Of a stretch of DNA of 40,377 nt, positions 15,141-23,129 are shown in pieces; position 1 is the stretch's first letter; every line of letters begins with the position of its first letter. This DNA comes from Rhodovulum sp. PH10 (lineage in GTDB: Bacteria; Pseudomonadota; Alphaproteobacteria; Rhizobiales; Xanthobacteraceae): assembly GCF_000293785.1 (NCBI RefSeq), contig NZ_AKZI01000018.1, forward strand, positions 1 through 40,377, read 5' to 3'. A program made the position numbers and the translations under genes. The notes under the pieces were generated by a model. That model did not search any database. It was not told where the DNA came from and saw nothing but the letters and a program-made list of their open reading frames with translations.

Positions 15141-17609
15141 ATGAAGGTGTTCCTGCGGCTGTTCGGCTTCTTCTTCACGGTCGGGACGATCCTGTTCCTG
15201 GTCGGGATCGCCGCCGCCGCCGCGCTGATCTGGCACTTCTCCGAGGATTTGCCCGACTACACCCAGCTCCAGGAGTACGAGCCGCCGGTGATGACCCGCG
15301 TGCACGCGGTCGACGGCTCGCTGCTCGCCGAGTATGCCCGCGAGCGCCGGCTCTATCTGCCGATCCAGGCGATCCCCAAGCGGGTGATCAACGCCTTCGT
15401 CTCGGCCGAGGACAAGAATTTCTACGAGCACGGCGGGCTCGACTTCACCGGCATCGCCCGCGCGGGCCTGCTCTATCTCGAGAACATCGGCACCAACCGC
15501 CGGCCGCAGGGCGCCTCGACCATCACCCAGCAGGTGGCGAAGAACTTCCTGCTCACCAACGAGGTCTCGTTCGAGCGCAAGATCAAGGAGGCGCTGCTCG
15601 CCCTCAAGATCGAGCGGACCTACTCCAAGGACAAGATCCTCGAGCTCTATCTCAACGAGATCTATCTCGGCTTCTCCGCCTACGGCGTCGCGGCCGCCTC
15701 GCTGCTCTATTTCGACAAGTCGGTCAACGAGCTGACCATCGCCGAGGCGGCCTATCTCGGGGCCCTGCCGAAGGCGCCGAGCGACCTGCACCCGTTCCGC
15801 AACCGCGAGCGGGCGATCGAGCGGCGCAACTGGGTGATCGACCGCATGGTCGAGAACGGCTACGTCGCCGCCGCCGACGGCGAGGCCGCCAAGAAGGAGC
15901 CGCTCAACGTCACCCGCCGCCCGACCGGCGCGCACATCTTCGCCGGCGAGTACTTCGCCGAGGAGGTGCGCCGCGAGATCCTGGAAAAGTTCGGCGAGAA
16001 GCGGCTCTACGAGGGCGGCCTGTCGATCCGCACCACGCTCGACCCGAAGATCCAGGTGATGGCGCGCAAGGCCTTCACCGACGGCCTCGTCCAGTTCGAC
16101 GAGAGCCGTGGCTGGCGCGGCCCGGTGTCCAAGATCGACGTCGCCGGCGACTGGGGCGTCAAGCTCGCCGACGTGCGCGCGCTCGACGACGTGGCGCCGT
16201 GGCGGCTCGCGGTGGTGCTCGAGACCAGCGACAAGTCGGCCCGCATCGGCTTCCAGCCGCCGCGCGAGCCGGGCGGCGCCATCACCCGCGAGCGCGAGAT
16301 CGGCATCGTCCCGCTCGACGGCGTGAAATGGGCCAAGGCGACCAGCGGCAAGCAGCGCGGCAAGGCGGTCGGCAAGGTTTCGCAGGTGCTCGACCCCGGC
16401 GACGTCGTCTATGTCGAGCCGATCGCCGGCCAGGAGGGCCAGTACCGGCTGCGGCAGGTGCCGGAGATCTCCGGTGCGATGGTGGTGATGGACCCGGTCA
16501 CGGGGCGCGTGCTCGCGCTGGTCGGCGGCTTCTCGTTCGACCAGAGCCAGTTCGACCGCGCCACCCAGGCGATGCGCCAGCCCGGCTCCTCGTTCAAGCC
16601 GATCGTCTATGCCGCCGCGCTCGACAACGGCTACACGCCGTCGACCATCGTGGTCGACGCCCCGATCGAGATCGACCAGGGTCCCGGCATCGGCATCTGG
16701 CGGCCGGAGAACTACTCGACCGGAAAATATTACGGCCCGCAGACGCTGCGCTTCGGCATCGAGAAGTCGCGCAACGTGATGACGGTGCGGCTCGCCCAGG
16801 ACCTCGGCATGCCGCTGATCTCCGAATACGCCAAGCGGTTCGGCGTCTACGACAACCTGCCGCCCTATCTCTCCTACGCGCTCGGCGCCGGCGAGACGAC
16901 GGTGATGCGGATGGTCACCGCCTATTCGATGATCGCCAACGGCGGCAAGCGCATCACCCCGACGCTGATCGACCGCATCCAGGACCGCTACGGCAAGACC
17001 GTCTACAAGCACGACACCCGCGAGTGCCGCGGCTGCGACGCCGACGCCTGGCACGACCAGCCGGAGCCCGGCCTGGTCGACCGCCGCGAGCAGGTGCTCG
17101 ACCCGATGACCGCCTATCAGATCACCTCGATCATGGAGGGCGTCGTGCAGCGTGGCACCGGCAACGTGGTCGCCTCGATCGGCAAGCCGATCGCCGGCAA
17201 GACCGGCACCACCAACGACGAGAAGGACGCCTGGTTCATAGGCTTCACGCCGGAGATCGCGGTCGGCGTCTATTTCGGCTACGACAAGCCGCGCGCGATG
17301 GGTCGGAGCGCCAGCGGCGGCCATCTGGCCGCACCGGTCGTGCGCGATTTCCTCAAGGTGGCGCTCGCCGACAAGCCGGCCGTGCCGTTCCGCGTGCCGC
17401 CCGGCATCAAGCTGATCCGGATCGACGCCCAGACCGGCACTCGCGCCGGCCCCGGCACCCAGCGGGCGATCCTCGAGGCCTACAAGCCCGGCACCGCCCC
17501 GACCGACGCCGCCACCATGGTCGGCACGCTCGGCCCCGACGGCCAGCCGATCGGCGTGACGCCCGAGGTCGACCGCGCCGTGCGCACCGGCACCGGCGGG
17601 CTGTACTGA
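15141..17609 (+). CDS. mrcA: Penicillin-binding protein 1A
   Basis: 822 residues, a class A bifunctional peptidoglycan synthase. It polymerises lipid II and crosslinks the strands on the periplasmic face of the inner membrane. One helix (about 7-33) anchors it. The GT51 transglycosylase domain follows, with catalytic Glu90 in AEDKNFYEHGG and RRPQGASTITQQVAKN. An OB-like region (about 315-440) precedes the transpeptidase with all three motifs: SSFK (Ser483), SRN (543-545) and KTGT (687-690). I start it at ATG 15141, right before the membrane helix; an upstream ATG in frame would add an unlikely Arg-rich extension. It follows amiC in a cell-wall cluster. The release-factor gene prfB, often next in alphaproteobacteria, is not here; a strong terminator ends the unit instead. 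Confidence 0.95.
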   Translation: MKVFLRLFGFFFTVGTILFLVGIAAAAALIWHFSEDLPDYTQLQEYEPPVMTRVHAVDGSLLAEYARERRLYLPIQAIPKRVINAFVSAEDKNFYEHGGLDFTGIARAGLLYLENIGTNRRPQGASTITQQVAKNFLLTNEVSFERKIKEALLALKIERTYSKDKILELYLNEIYLGFSAYGVAAASLLYFDKSVNELTIAEAAYLGALPKAPSDLHPFRNRERAIERRNWVIDRMVENGYVAAADGEAAKKEPLNVTRRPTGAHIFAGEYFAEEVRREILEKFGEKRLYEGGLSIRTTLDPKIQVMARKAFTDGLVQFDESRGWRGPVSKIDVAGDWGVKLADVRALDDVAPWRLAVVLETSDKSARIGFQPPREPGGAITREREIGIVPLDGVKWAKATSGKQRGKAVGKVSQVLDPGDVVYVEPIAGQEGQYRLRQVPEISGAMVVMDPVTGRVLALVGGFSFDQSQFDRATQAMRQPGSSFKPIVYAAALDNGYTPSTIVVDAPIEIDQGPGIGIWRPENYSTGKYYGPQTLRFGIEKSRNVMTVRLAQDLGMPLISEYAKRFGVYDNLPPYLSYALGAGETTVMRMVTAYSMIANGGKRITPTLIDRIQDRYGKTVYKHDTRECRGCDADAWHDQPEPGLVDRREQVLDPMTAYQITSIMEGVVQRGTGNVVASIGKPIAGKTGTTNDEKDAWFIGFTPEIAVGVYFGYDKPRAMGRSASGGHLAAPVVRDFLKVALADKPAVPFRVPPGIKLIRIDAQTGTRAGPGTQRAILEAYKPGTAPTDAATMVGTLGPDGQPIGVTPEVDRAVRTGTGGLY

Positions 17610-17649
17610 GAGCCCGCCCGGAGAACCGATCGGACGCGGAAGGAGATCG

Positions 17650-17678
17650 AAAGCGCGGGGTTTTCACCCGCGCTTTTT
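17650..17678. terminator. Shared bidirectional terminator, mrcA / enoyl-CoA hydratase
   Basis: AAAGCGCGGG (17650-17659) pairs perfectly with CCCGCGCTTT (17667-17676) around a 7-nt loop, followed by TT on the plus strand; on the minus strand the stem itself ends in UUU. It lies 40 nt after the mrcA stop. The TGA of the convergent enoyl-CoA hydratase gene (17664-17666) is inside the loop. Confidence 0.88.
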
Positions 17679-18500
17679 CGTATCCGGGTGCGTGTCGGGA
17701 GACTTTGCCGGCGCCCAGGCCGGCCGGCGCTTTTCCAAAAAGGCGGCGCGGCCCTCGCGCCCCTCCTCCGACCAGAAGCCGGCATGGAACGCCGGGTGCA
17801 GCGAGGCGAGCAGCTCGGCCGTCGCCGGCTCGCCGGACAGCGCGCGCAGGTCGCGCTTGGCCGCGGCGAGCGCGGCGGGCGCCGCCAGGAGCACGGCGTC
17901 GAGGGTTTTCTCGAGCGCCGCCTCGGCCTCGGCCTTTTCATGCACCGCGTGCGCGACGCCGAGCCGAAGCGCCTCGTCGGCAAGAATCCGCTCGCCGGTG
18001 ATCAGCAGGCGGCGCAGCGCACGCGCCCCGAGCGCCCGCTCGAACAGCGGCACATAGGGCGCGACCGCAAAGCCGAGCCGCAGCTCCGGCACCGCGAAGA
18101 AGGCATCGTCCGCCGCCAACAGCACGTCGCAGCAGGCGGCGAGCGCGAAGCCGCCGCCGACACAAGCGCCGTGCACGAGAGCCACGGTCGGCTTCGGGCA
18201 GGCATCGAGCGCGAGGCAGAGGTCTGGCATCAGCGCGGGCACGCCCTCGCCGCCGGCATGGGCATCGGGATCGCCAAAAATGTCGCCGCCGACCGAGAAG
18301 TGCCTGCCCTGCCCCCGCAGCACCAGCGCGCGGGCGGACGGATCGGCGGAGACTTCTGCCACCGCCTCGGCCATGATCGCGACCATCCGGCGGTCGTAGG
18401 CGTTGCCCTTGTCGGGGCGGGCGAGCGTCAGCGTGACGACCCCTCGGGGGTCGCGCGTGCAAAGCACCGGTTCGGCGGGTGCCCCCTCCTCCGCCGTCAT
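17664..18500 (-). CDS. Enoyl-CoA hydratase/isomerase family protein
   Basis: 278 residues with the crotonase fold, which binds acyl-CoA thioesters and stabilises an enolate. The two oxyanion-hole segments are HFSVGGD (residues 67-73) and HGACVGGGF (110-118). The second catalytic Glu of hydratases is present (PELRLG, Glu139). At the first Glu position (GGGFALAACCD) there is Ala119, so simple syn-hydration of enoyl-CoA is doubtful. An isomerase or a terpenoid/leucine-type hydratase (LiuC/AtuE-like) is possible; the substrate cannot be named. The C-terminal AFLEKRRPAW is a usual crotonase ending. The start ATG (18498-18500) overlaps the stop of the preceding glycosyltransferase gene by 4 nt, so the two are co-translated. 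The stop codon lies in the loop of the terminator shared with mrcA. Confidence 0.88.
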   Translation of the reverse strand: MTAEEGAPAEPVLCTRDPRGVVTLTLARPDKGNAYDRRMVAIMAEAVAEVSADPSARALVLRGQGRHFSVGGDIFGDPDAHAGGEGVPALMPDLCLALDACPKPTVALVHGACVGGGFALAACCDVLLAADDAFFAVPELRLGFAVAPYVPLFERALGARALRRLLITGERILADEALRLGVAHAVHEKAEAEAALEKTLDAVLLAAPAALAAAKRDLRALSGEPATAELLASLHPAFHAGFWSEEGREGRAAFLEKRRPAWAPAKSPDTHPDTKKRG

Positions 18501-19672
18501 GACGGATCCGGCAGATTGCCGGCGAGCCGCAGCGTCGTCGCGACGACGTGGCGGGCGATCGCCGGCGGAGTGTGGTGGGCGAGCACGTGCGCCCGGCCAG
18601 CGGCGGCGATTCGCTCAAGCCGCGCGGGATCGGCGAGCGCGGCGCGCACCACCCGCGACAGCCCGCCCGGCTCGACGTCGTAATAGAGCGCGTGCTCGCC
18701 GTCGATCAGCGGCGCGTGGCGCTCGATCGTCTGGCGATCGGCCAGCACCACCGAGCCGCACAGCGCCGTCTCGTAGTGCCGGAAGCACTGCCAGCCATAG
18801 CCGGCCGGCGACCAGACGAGGCGGGCGCGCGCGAGGCGTTCGAGATAGGCGTCGAGCGGCAGCGCTTTTTCGGGAATGTCGACCACCACGCCCTCGGCGC
18901 GCAGCGCCAACAGCTCGTCGAGCCCCTGCTCGCGGACGGTGGAAGAGTCCTTCACCCGGCCGGCGAAGAAGACGTCGGCGGTTTTTTCCGAGAACGGCAG
19001 CGGAGCCGGCAGGGTTTTGCGAAACACCTCGAGCGGCACGCCGAGCGACAGCGGGCGCAGCTTCTCCATCCGCTGCCGATTGCGGGAAACGCGGCGGAAG
19101 CGGGCGGTCGGCACCCGCCAGTGCAGCGTGCCGGAAAAGGCCTGCCAGTGGTCGGGCGGCAGCTCGCGCTTGAAATAGGCGGTGGCGCGGTCGAGCAGGA
19201 AGCGGTTGGCGCGATCGACCACCGCCGGGTCGTCGAAATCGAGCACCGCGATCGGCGCAGCGACGCGCCCGCGCAAAAGCTGCGGCCCGAGCCCGCGCAC
19301 CGCCGGGAACCGGCCCTCCAGCACGCTCCGCCGAAACAGCGTGCGCCCGAGCGCGCGAAGACTCCAGGGCGCCCAGGTGAGGGCATGGACGACGACGAGA
19401 TCGACCGTCGGGTCGGCGAGCTGCGCGGCGAGCTCGCGCAAGGTGTCGAGCCGCACGATGTGGCGGCCGCTTTCTGGATCGGATCGCGTCTCGTCGTACC
19501 AGGTCGAGAAGAAGCTGGTGGTCGCGGGAAACACCGCGTGCATGAAGCCGGTGTTGCCGATTTCCACGATGCGCGGCGCGCGGGCTTCGGAGCCGACGCG
19601 CTCCGCGGCGACGCTCGCGGGCGTCTCCCCCGAAGGCCCGGCGGTGCCGGCGATGCTGTCCGGGCTGCGCAT
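18497..19672 (-). CDS. Glycosyltransferase, group 1-like
   Basis: 391 residues. The N-terminus (IVEIGNTGFMHAVFPATTSFFSTWYDETRSDP) and the C-terminal half (ADVFFAGRVKDSSTVREQG, then ARLVWSPAGYGWQCFRHYETALCGSVVLADRQTIERHAPLI) have the layout of a GT-B glycosyltransferase with a Glycos_transf_1-like C-terminal domain. There the conserved Glu (YETALCGSVVL) would contact the sugar nucleotide. Donor and acceptor are unknown; surface polysaccharide or LPS synthesis is inferred from the neighbours. The first ~30 residues up to RAPRIVEIGN look non-conserved and no Shine-Dalgarno precedes ATG 19672, so the true start may be internal. It lies 16 nt after the upstream glycosyltransferase and overlaps the next gene by ATGA, in a three-gene operon. 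Confidence 0.75.
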   Translation of the reverse strand: MRSPDSIAGTAGPSGETPASVAAERVGSEARAPRIVEIGNTGFMHAVFPATTSFFSTWYDETRSDPESGRHIVRLDTLRELAAQLADPTVDLVVVHALTWAPWSLRALGRTLFRRSVLEGRFPAVRGLGPQLLRGRVAAPIAVLDFDDPAVVDRANRFLLDRATAYFKRELPPDHWQAFSGTLHWRVPTARFRRVSRNRQRMEKLRPLSLGVPLEVFRKTLPAPLPFSEKTADVFFAGRVKDSSTVREQGLDELLALRAEGVVVDIPEKALPLDAYLERLARARLVWSPAGYGWQCFRHYETALCGSVVLADRQTIERHAPLIDGEHALYYDVEPGGLSRVVRAALADPARLERIAAAGRAHVLAHHTPPAIARHVVATTLRLAGNLPDPS

Positions 19673-19688
19673 GGGGAAAAAACCGCTG

Positions 19689-20597
19689 TCAGCCGAGCGC
19701 CGCGTGCTCCGTCGCGACGTACGGGCGCAGCGCGGCGGCGAGATGGGGCGTGATGATCCGCTCGACGGTGGCGCGCTTCTCCTCGGCGAGCTCGGGCCGG
19801 CCCATCAGGCCGACCTCGTGCAGCCAGGAGCCGCACCACTGCAGCGGCCCGTCGGCAACCGGCAGGCCCTCCTTGAAGGGCACGAAGCTGGTCTCCGCCT
19901 CGCGCAGCGTCGCGATGTCGAGCCGGCTGTAGAGCGGATCCCAGTTGCCGCCGCCGGTGTCGAGCCCGATGAACCAGTCCTGGCCGAAATCGAGCGGCAG
20001 CTCCGCCACCCGGTCGAAGCGGTACATGCAGAAGCCGGCCCACAGGAACCAACGCTCGCCGATGCGGCGGACCTGGCCAAAAATGTCCTGGGCGGCGAGC
20101 GGGGCGAACGGGTCGTCGGGAGCGGTGGGGAAGAGGTCGTCGTCGATGAAGCCGAAGGCGTGCGGCGCGTGCGGGCGAATCAGATTGTGCCACACCCAGT
20201 TGAGCGCGATGCCGTGCGACCGGCTCGGCGCCTTGCCGGTCCACGGGTTCTTCGGCAGCCGGACATAGAGCGCGCGCTCCGCCTCGCAGACGTGGCGCAG
20301 GCGGGCGGCGGCCTCCTCGGTCGGCGAGTTGTCGGCGATCACGTGCACGGCGTTGGGCACGTAGTGGCGCACCAGCGCGATCTGCCAGCGCGCGGCATTG
20401 GCGTCGGCGAAGGCGATGGTGACGAGCGCGTTGTTCCCGGCGAGCCGCGCGCCGATGCTCGCGACGTCGCCCACCACGGCGGGACGGCGGCGATACGCGG
20501 CGTCGACCGCGCGATATCGCGACGTCTTGATGGCATGCATGAGCGGCCGCAACCGCGCCCACTCTCCAGCCGTATAGTCGGACCAAGCCCTCGGCAT
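19689..20597 (-). CDS. Glycosyltransferase-like protein with DDD motif
   Basis: 302 residues. It shows a nucleotide-diphospho-sugar transferase pattern: a beta strand with NNALVTIAFADANAARW (about residues 55-71), VHVIADNSPTEEAAARLRHV, and an acidic FGFIDDDLFPTAPDDPF (149-165) at the place of the metal-binding DXD of GT-A enzymes. LDTGGGNWDPLYSRLDI and LQWCGSWLHEVGL follow. The exact family and the sugar are not recognisable. I start it at ATG 20595-20597, which has a GGGG-rich ribosome site (GAGGGGATC) just before it; the frame stays open far upstream but overlaps the divergent glycosyltransferase. It is the first gene of an operon with a second glycosyltransferase and an enoyl-CoA hydratase homologue. 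Confidence 0.7.
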   Translation of the reverse strand: MPRAWSDYTAGEWARLRPLMHAIKTSRYRAVDAAYRRRPAVVGDVASIGARLAGNNALVTIAFADANAARWQIALVRHYVPNAVHVIADNSPTEEAAARLRHVCEAERALYVRLPKNPWTGKAPSRSHGIALNWVWHNLIRPHAPHAFGFIDDDLFPTAPDDPFAPLAAQDIFGQVRRIGERWFLWAGFCMYRFDRVAELPLDFGQDWFIGLDTGGGNWDPLYSRLDIATLREAETSFVPFKEGLPVADGPLQWCGSWLHEVGLMGRPELAEEKRATVERIITPHLAAALRPYVATEHAALG

Positions 20598-20717
20598 GAT
20601 CCCCTCATACGGAATCGGCCTGCGTCGCGCCAGTCCGGTGGAGACCGATGCGACATCGACCGACGGTATCTTTGGACGGATCGTCGACGGCGATCGTCGC
20701 CCTGCCCCGAGACCGCC

Positions 20718-20723
20718 TATAAT
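20718..20723 (+). promoter_or_regulatory. Perfect TATAAT box, 6 nt before an ATG
   Basis: TATAAT at 20718-20723 is a perfect sigma-70 -10 hexamer in very GC-rich DNA. The start codon of the next gene is at 20730. Transcription normally begins 6-7 nt after the -10 box, which here is the A of the ATG. No good -35 box is seen at 17 nt (CGTCGC). Confidence 0.55.
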
Positions 20724-20729
20724 GCCGCC

Positions 20730-21821
20730 ATGAGTCCGAAAGTGTCCGTGATCATGCCGGTCCGCAACGGCGAGCCCTGGCTCGCCGCGGCGGTCGAGAG
20801 CGTGCTCGCGCAAAGCTTCACCGACTTCGAGCTGCTGGCGATCGACGACGGCTCGACCGACCGGACCCCCGAGCTTCTCTCGGGTTTTTCCGCTCGCGAT
20901 GCGCGCGTGCAGGTGCTGCAGCCACCGACGCCGGGGCTCGTCTCGGCGCTCAACGCGGCGATCGCGGTGGCGCGCGGCGACTATCTCGCCCGGCTCGACG
21001 CCGACGACCTGGCGCTGCCCGGCCGGCTCGCCCGGCAGGTCGCGGTGATGGAGCGCGAGCCCCGGCTCGGCCTGCTGGGCAGCCATGCGGAGATCGTCGA
21101 CGAGGCCGACCGGCCGGTCGGCCGGCTCACCCCGGAGACCGATTCGGCGCGCCTGAAGATCCTGCTCGCCCGCACCAACCCGTTCGTGCATTCGTCGCTG
21201 ATGCTGCGCACCGCGCTGGTCGACCGGCTGGGCGGCTACCGCGCGGCGTTCGAGGCGGCGGAGGACCACGACCTGTGGCTGCGCATCGCCGAGGTCGCCG
21301 AGGTCGCGAACCTGCCGGAGATCTTGATTCGCTACCGCCGCCATCCGGGCAACGTGACCACCCGCAAGGAGGTGCGGCAGTGTTTTTCGGTGCGGCTCGC
21401 CAGGCGGGCGGCGCACGCCCGGAGGGCCGGCGAGATCGACCCCGCCAACGGCCTTTCGGCGCCGCCCGACTGGAACGATCCGGCCTGCGAGAGGAGCTTC
21501 TTCGCCGAGGACGCCCGGCTCTACCGGCTGCTCGCGCTGGCCGATCCGGAGGCGGCCACGGCCGTGGCCGCCGCGCCGCGCGCCGGCTTCTTCTTCGATT
21601 CGCCGCCGATCGGGCTGGCGCCGCTCGAGGACCCGCCGACGCCGCTGAGCCACCGCGAGCGCCGACTCGCCCAGCGCGCGCTGTTCGCGCTGATGCGCAA
21701 CCCGAAACTTCGCCGCCGCGTCACCGGCCGCCCCGGAAAGCTCCGGCTCCTGCGGCTCGCGGTCGCGCTCCATCCGGCCCGCGCGCTGGCGCTCGGGTGG
21801 GATGCGGTGCGGGGACGGTAA
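20730..21821 (+). CDS. Family 2 glycosyltransferase
   Basis: 363 residues. The classic GT2 start is MSPKVSVIMPVRNGEPWLAAAVESVLAQS, with nucleotide-binding Asp39-Asp40 (AIDDGSTD) and the metal-binding DAD at 90-92 (LARLDADDLALPGRL). The base-side aspartates are in AAEDHDLWLRIAE. The enzyme would transfer a sugar from a UDP- or GDP-sugar to a growing surface polysaccharide on the cytoplasmic face of the membrane; specificity is unknown. The C-terminal third is Arg/Ala-rich and lacks membrane helices. The ATG (20730) has no Shine-Dalgarno and stands 6 nt after a perfect TATAAT, so a leaderless mRNA is likely. The gene is divergent from the glycosyltransferase at 19689-20597 and convergent with the waaG-like gene, from which a REP-like pair separates it. 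Confidence 0.9.
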   Translation: MSPKVSVIMPVRNGEPWLAAAVESVLAQSFTDFELLAIDDGSTDRTPELLSGFSARDARVQVLQPPTPGLVSALNAAIAVARGDYLARLDADDLALPGRLARQVAVMEREPRLGLLGSHAEIVDEADRPVGRLTPETDSARLKILLARTNPFVHSSLMLRTALVDRLGGYRAAFEAAEDHDLWLRIAEVAEVANLPEILIRYRRHPGNVTTRKEVRQCFSVRLARRAAHARRAGEIDPANGLSAPPDWNDPACERSFFAEDARLYRLLALADPEAATAVAAAPRAGFFFDSPPIGLAPLEDPPTPLSHRERRLAQRALFALMRNPKLRRRVTGRPGKLRLLRLAVALHPARALALGWDAVRGR

Positions 21822-21841
21822 GGCGATCGGGCGGGCGATTC

Positions 21842-21871
21842 GTAGGGCGCAATAGCGCAGCGTATTGCGCC
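21842..21871 (+). repeat. REP-like palindrome, first of an inverted pair
   Basis: The 30-nt element starts GTAGGGCGCAATAGCG. Its stem is GGCGCAATA/TATTGCGCC with loop GCGCAGCG. It has the form of the GTAGGGCGGATTAGCG-type extragenic repeats found after genes in many proteobacteria. It lies 20 nt past the GT2 stop. Confidence 0.8.
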
Positions 21872-21893
21872 GCCGGCGCATCGCACCCACAAC

Positions 21894-21923
21894 GGCGGAT
21901 CACGCTTCGCTGATCCGCCCTAC
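21894..21923 (-). repeat. REP-like palindrome, second of an inverted pair
   Basis: On the minus strand it reads GTAGGGCGGATCAGCG followed by AAGCGTGATCCGCC. This is the same kind of element as 21842-21871 in opposite orientation, and its hairpin is GGCGGATCA/TGATCCGCC. It contains the TAG stop (21920-21922) of the waaG-like gene. Confidence 0.8.
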
Positions 21924-21954
21924 ACCGATCCGCCCGACGCCGATCCGCCCGACG
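21910..21954. repeat. 15-bp tandem repeat at the 3' end of the waaG-like gene
   Basis: Three units of 15 bp: the last two (21925-21939, 21940-21954) are CCGATCCGCCCGACG, and the first (21910-21924) is degenerate and merges with the REP arm. Read on the minus strand they encode the GGSAS repeats at the protein's C-terminus. Confidence 0.8.
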
Positions 21955-23098
21955 CGGAGGGTGCCGGAAGGCTCGGCACCGGGCCGAGCTTCAGTGCGGC
22001 GGCGGTGACGATCAGCTCCGCGGCACGATCGCGGCCGGCATAGAGATTCGGGTTCTCGCCATAGGCCGCGCCGTTGCGGGACCACGCCGAAAGGCGCGCG
22101 GCGTCGCTGGCGCGGGCGAGCGCCTCGGCGAATCGGACGGCCGAGAACGGCTCCTCCAACACCTCGCCGGCGTCGGCGGCAAAAACGTGCTCGGCATAGC
22201 CGCACAGGCTCGTCGTGATCACCGGCAGGCCGTTGACCACCGCTTCCAGGATCACCGTGCCGGTGACGTCGGCGCGGGCGGGATGCACCAGAAGGTCGGC
22301 GGCGGCCATCAGCTCCGGCACGTCCTCGCGGTGGCCGAGCCAAACGATCTGATCGGCGACCCCGCGTTTTGTCGCAAGCCGCACCGTATCGGCGGCGGCC
22401 TTGTCGGTCTCGGAAAGGCCGGCGACCAGCACGCAGGCGTCGGGCCGGGCCCGCAGCGCCTCGACGGTGCGGTCGAGCCCTTTTGTGTGCGGCTGCACGC
22501 ACAGCGTGAGCCACGCCTGCGCACGGCCGAGGCCCAGCGCGCCACGCAGCCGCTCGCGGGTGCCGTCGCGACGCAGCTCCGGCCGGTGGCGCGCCTTTGC
22601 CACCGTCGGCGGCAGCACGGTGATGCGCTCGGGCTCGGTGTCCCACGCCTCGCGATAGGCATTGGCCTGGGGTGTGGCGAGCAGCAGGAGCCGGGTGTCG
22701 CGGCCGCGCTTGAACGACAAGCCTTCGAGCGTCCAATAGGTGCGATAGCGCGGCAACAGGCCGAGCCACGGCTGACGCGACAAGCGCTCGGCGATCGCCG
22801 GGTCGGCGCAATAAAGCACGTCGAGGCAGGACAGCTTGTTGAAGCCGACCAGAAGGTCGAACCGGCTCGCCTCGGCCGCCGCGGCATTGGCGAAGGCCGC
22901 CTGGCGGCCGTGATTGGTGCGGCCGGCGACCGGCAAAATCTCCACCGTCAGCCCGTCGGTGAGCGGCGACGGCGCATGCTCGGCGGTGAGAATGGTCACC
23001 TCCTGCCCGCGCGCGGCGACGAGCCGGGCGAGCGCCGCGCAATCGCGCTGCAGCCCCCCGCCGGAGAAGAGTTTCACGATCGCGAAGGCGATCCGCAT
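21920..23098 (-). CDS. waaG: LPS core glycosyltransferase, WaaG-like
   Basis: 392 residues. The sequence tracks E. coli WaaG (RfaG), the GT-B enzyme that adds the first outer-core glucose to heptose on nascent LPS at the inner-membrane surface. Matching points are FSGGGLQRDCAALA (residues 11-24), RTNHGR, LLVGFNKLSCLDVLYCAD, PRYRTYWTLEGLSF, PERITVLPP, and near the end VPELMAAADLLVHPARADV, GTVILEAVVNGLPVITTSLC and CGYAEHVF. The usual E-x7-E sugar-phosphate motif reads D-x7-E. The ATG (23096-23098) lies 31 nt after the lptF-like gene, so they are probably co-transcribed. The C-terminus ends ASGGSASGGSV, encoded by a 15-bp tandem repeat, and the stop lies inside a REP-like palindrome. The precise acceptor in this species' core is unknown. 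Confidence 0.85.
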   Translation of the reverse strand: MRIAFAIVKLFSGGGLQRDCAALARLVAARGQEVTILTAEHAPSPLTDGLTVEILPVAGRTNHGRQAAFANAAAAEASRFDLLVGFNKLSCLDVLYCADPAIAERLSRQPWLGLLPRYRTYWTLEGLSFKRGRDTRLLLLATPQANAYREAWDTEPERITVLPPTVAKARHRPELRRDGTRERLRGALGLGRAQAWLTLCVQPHTKGLDRTVEALRARPDACVLVAGLSETDKAAADTVRLATKRGVADQIVWLGHREDVPELMAAADLLVHPARADVTGTVILEAVVNGLPVITTSLCGYAEHVFAADAGEVLEEPFSAVRFAEALARASDAARLSAWSRNGAAYGENPNLYAGRDRAAELIVTAAALKLGPVPSLPAPSASGGSASGGSV

Positions 23099-23129
23099 GG
23101 TCGCGTCCGGGCCGGGGCGGAAACGCCGC

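Noticed and set aside
14901-17324. Long open frame antisense to the PBP1A gene
   Set aside because: It is a shadow of a certain PBP1A coding region, with no recognisable motif.
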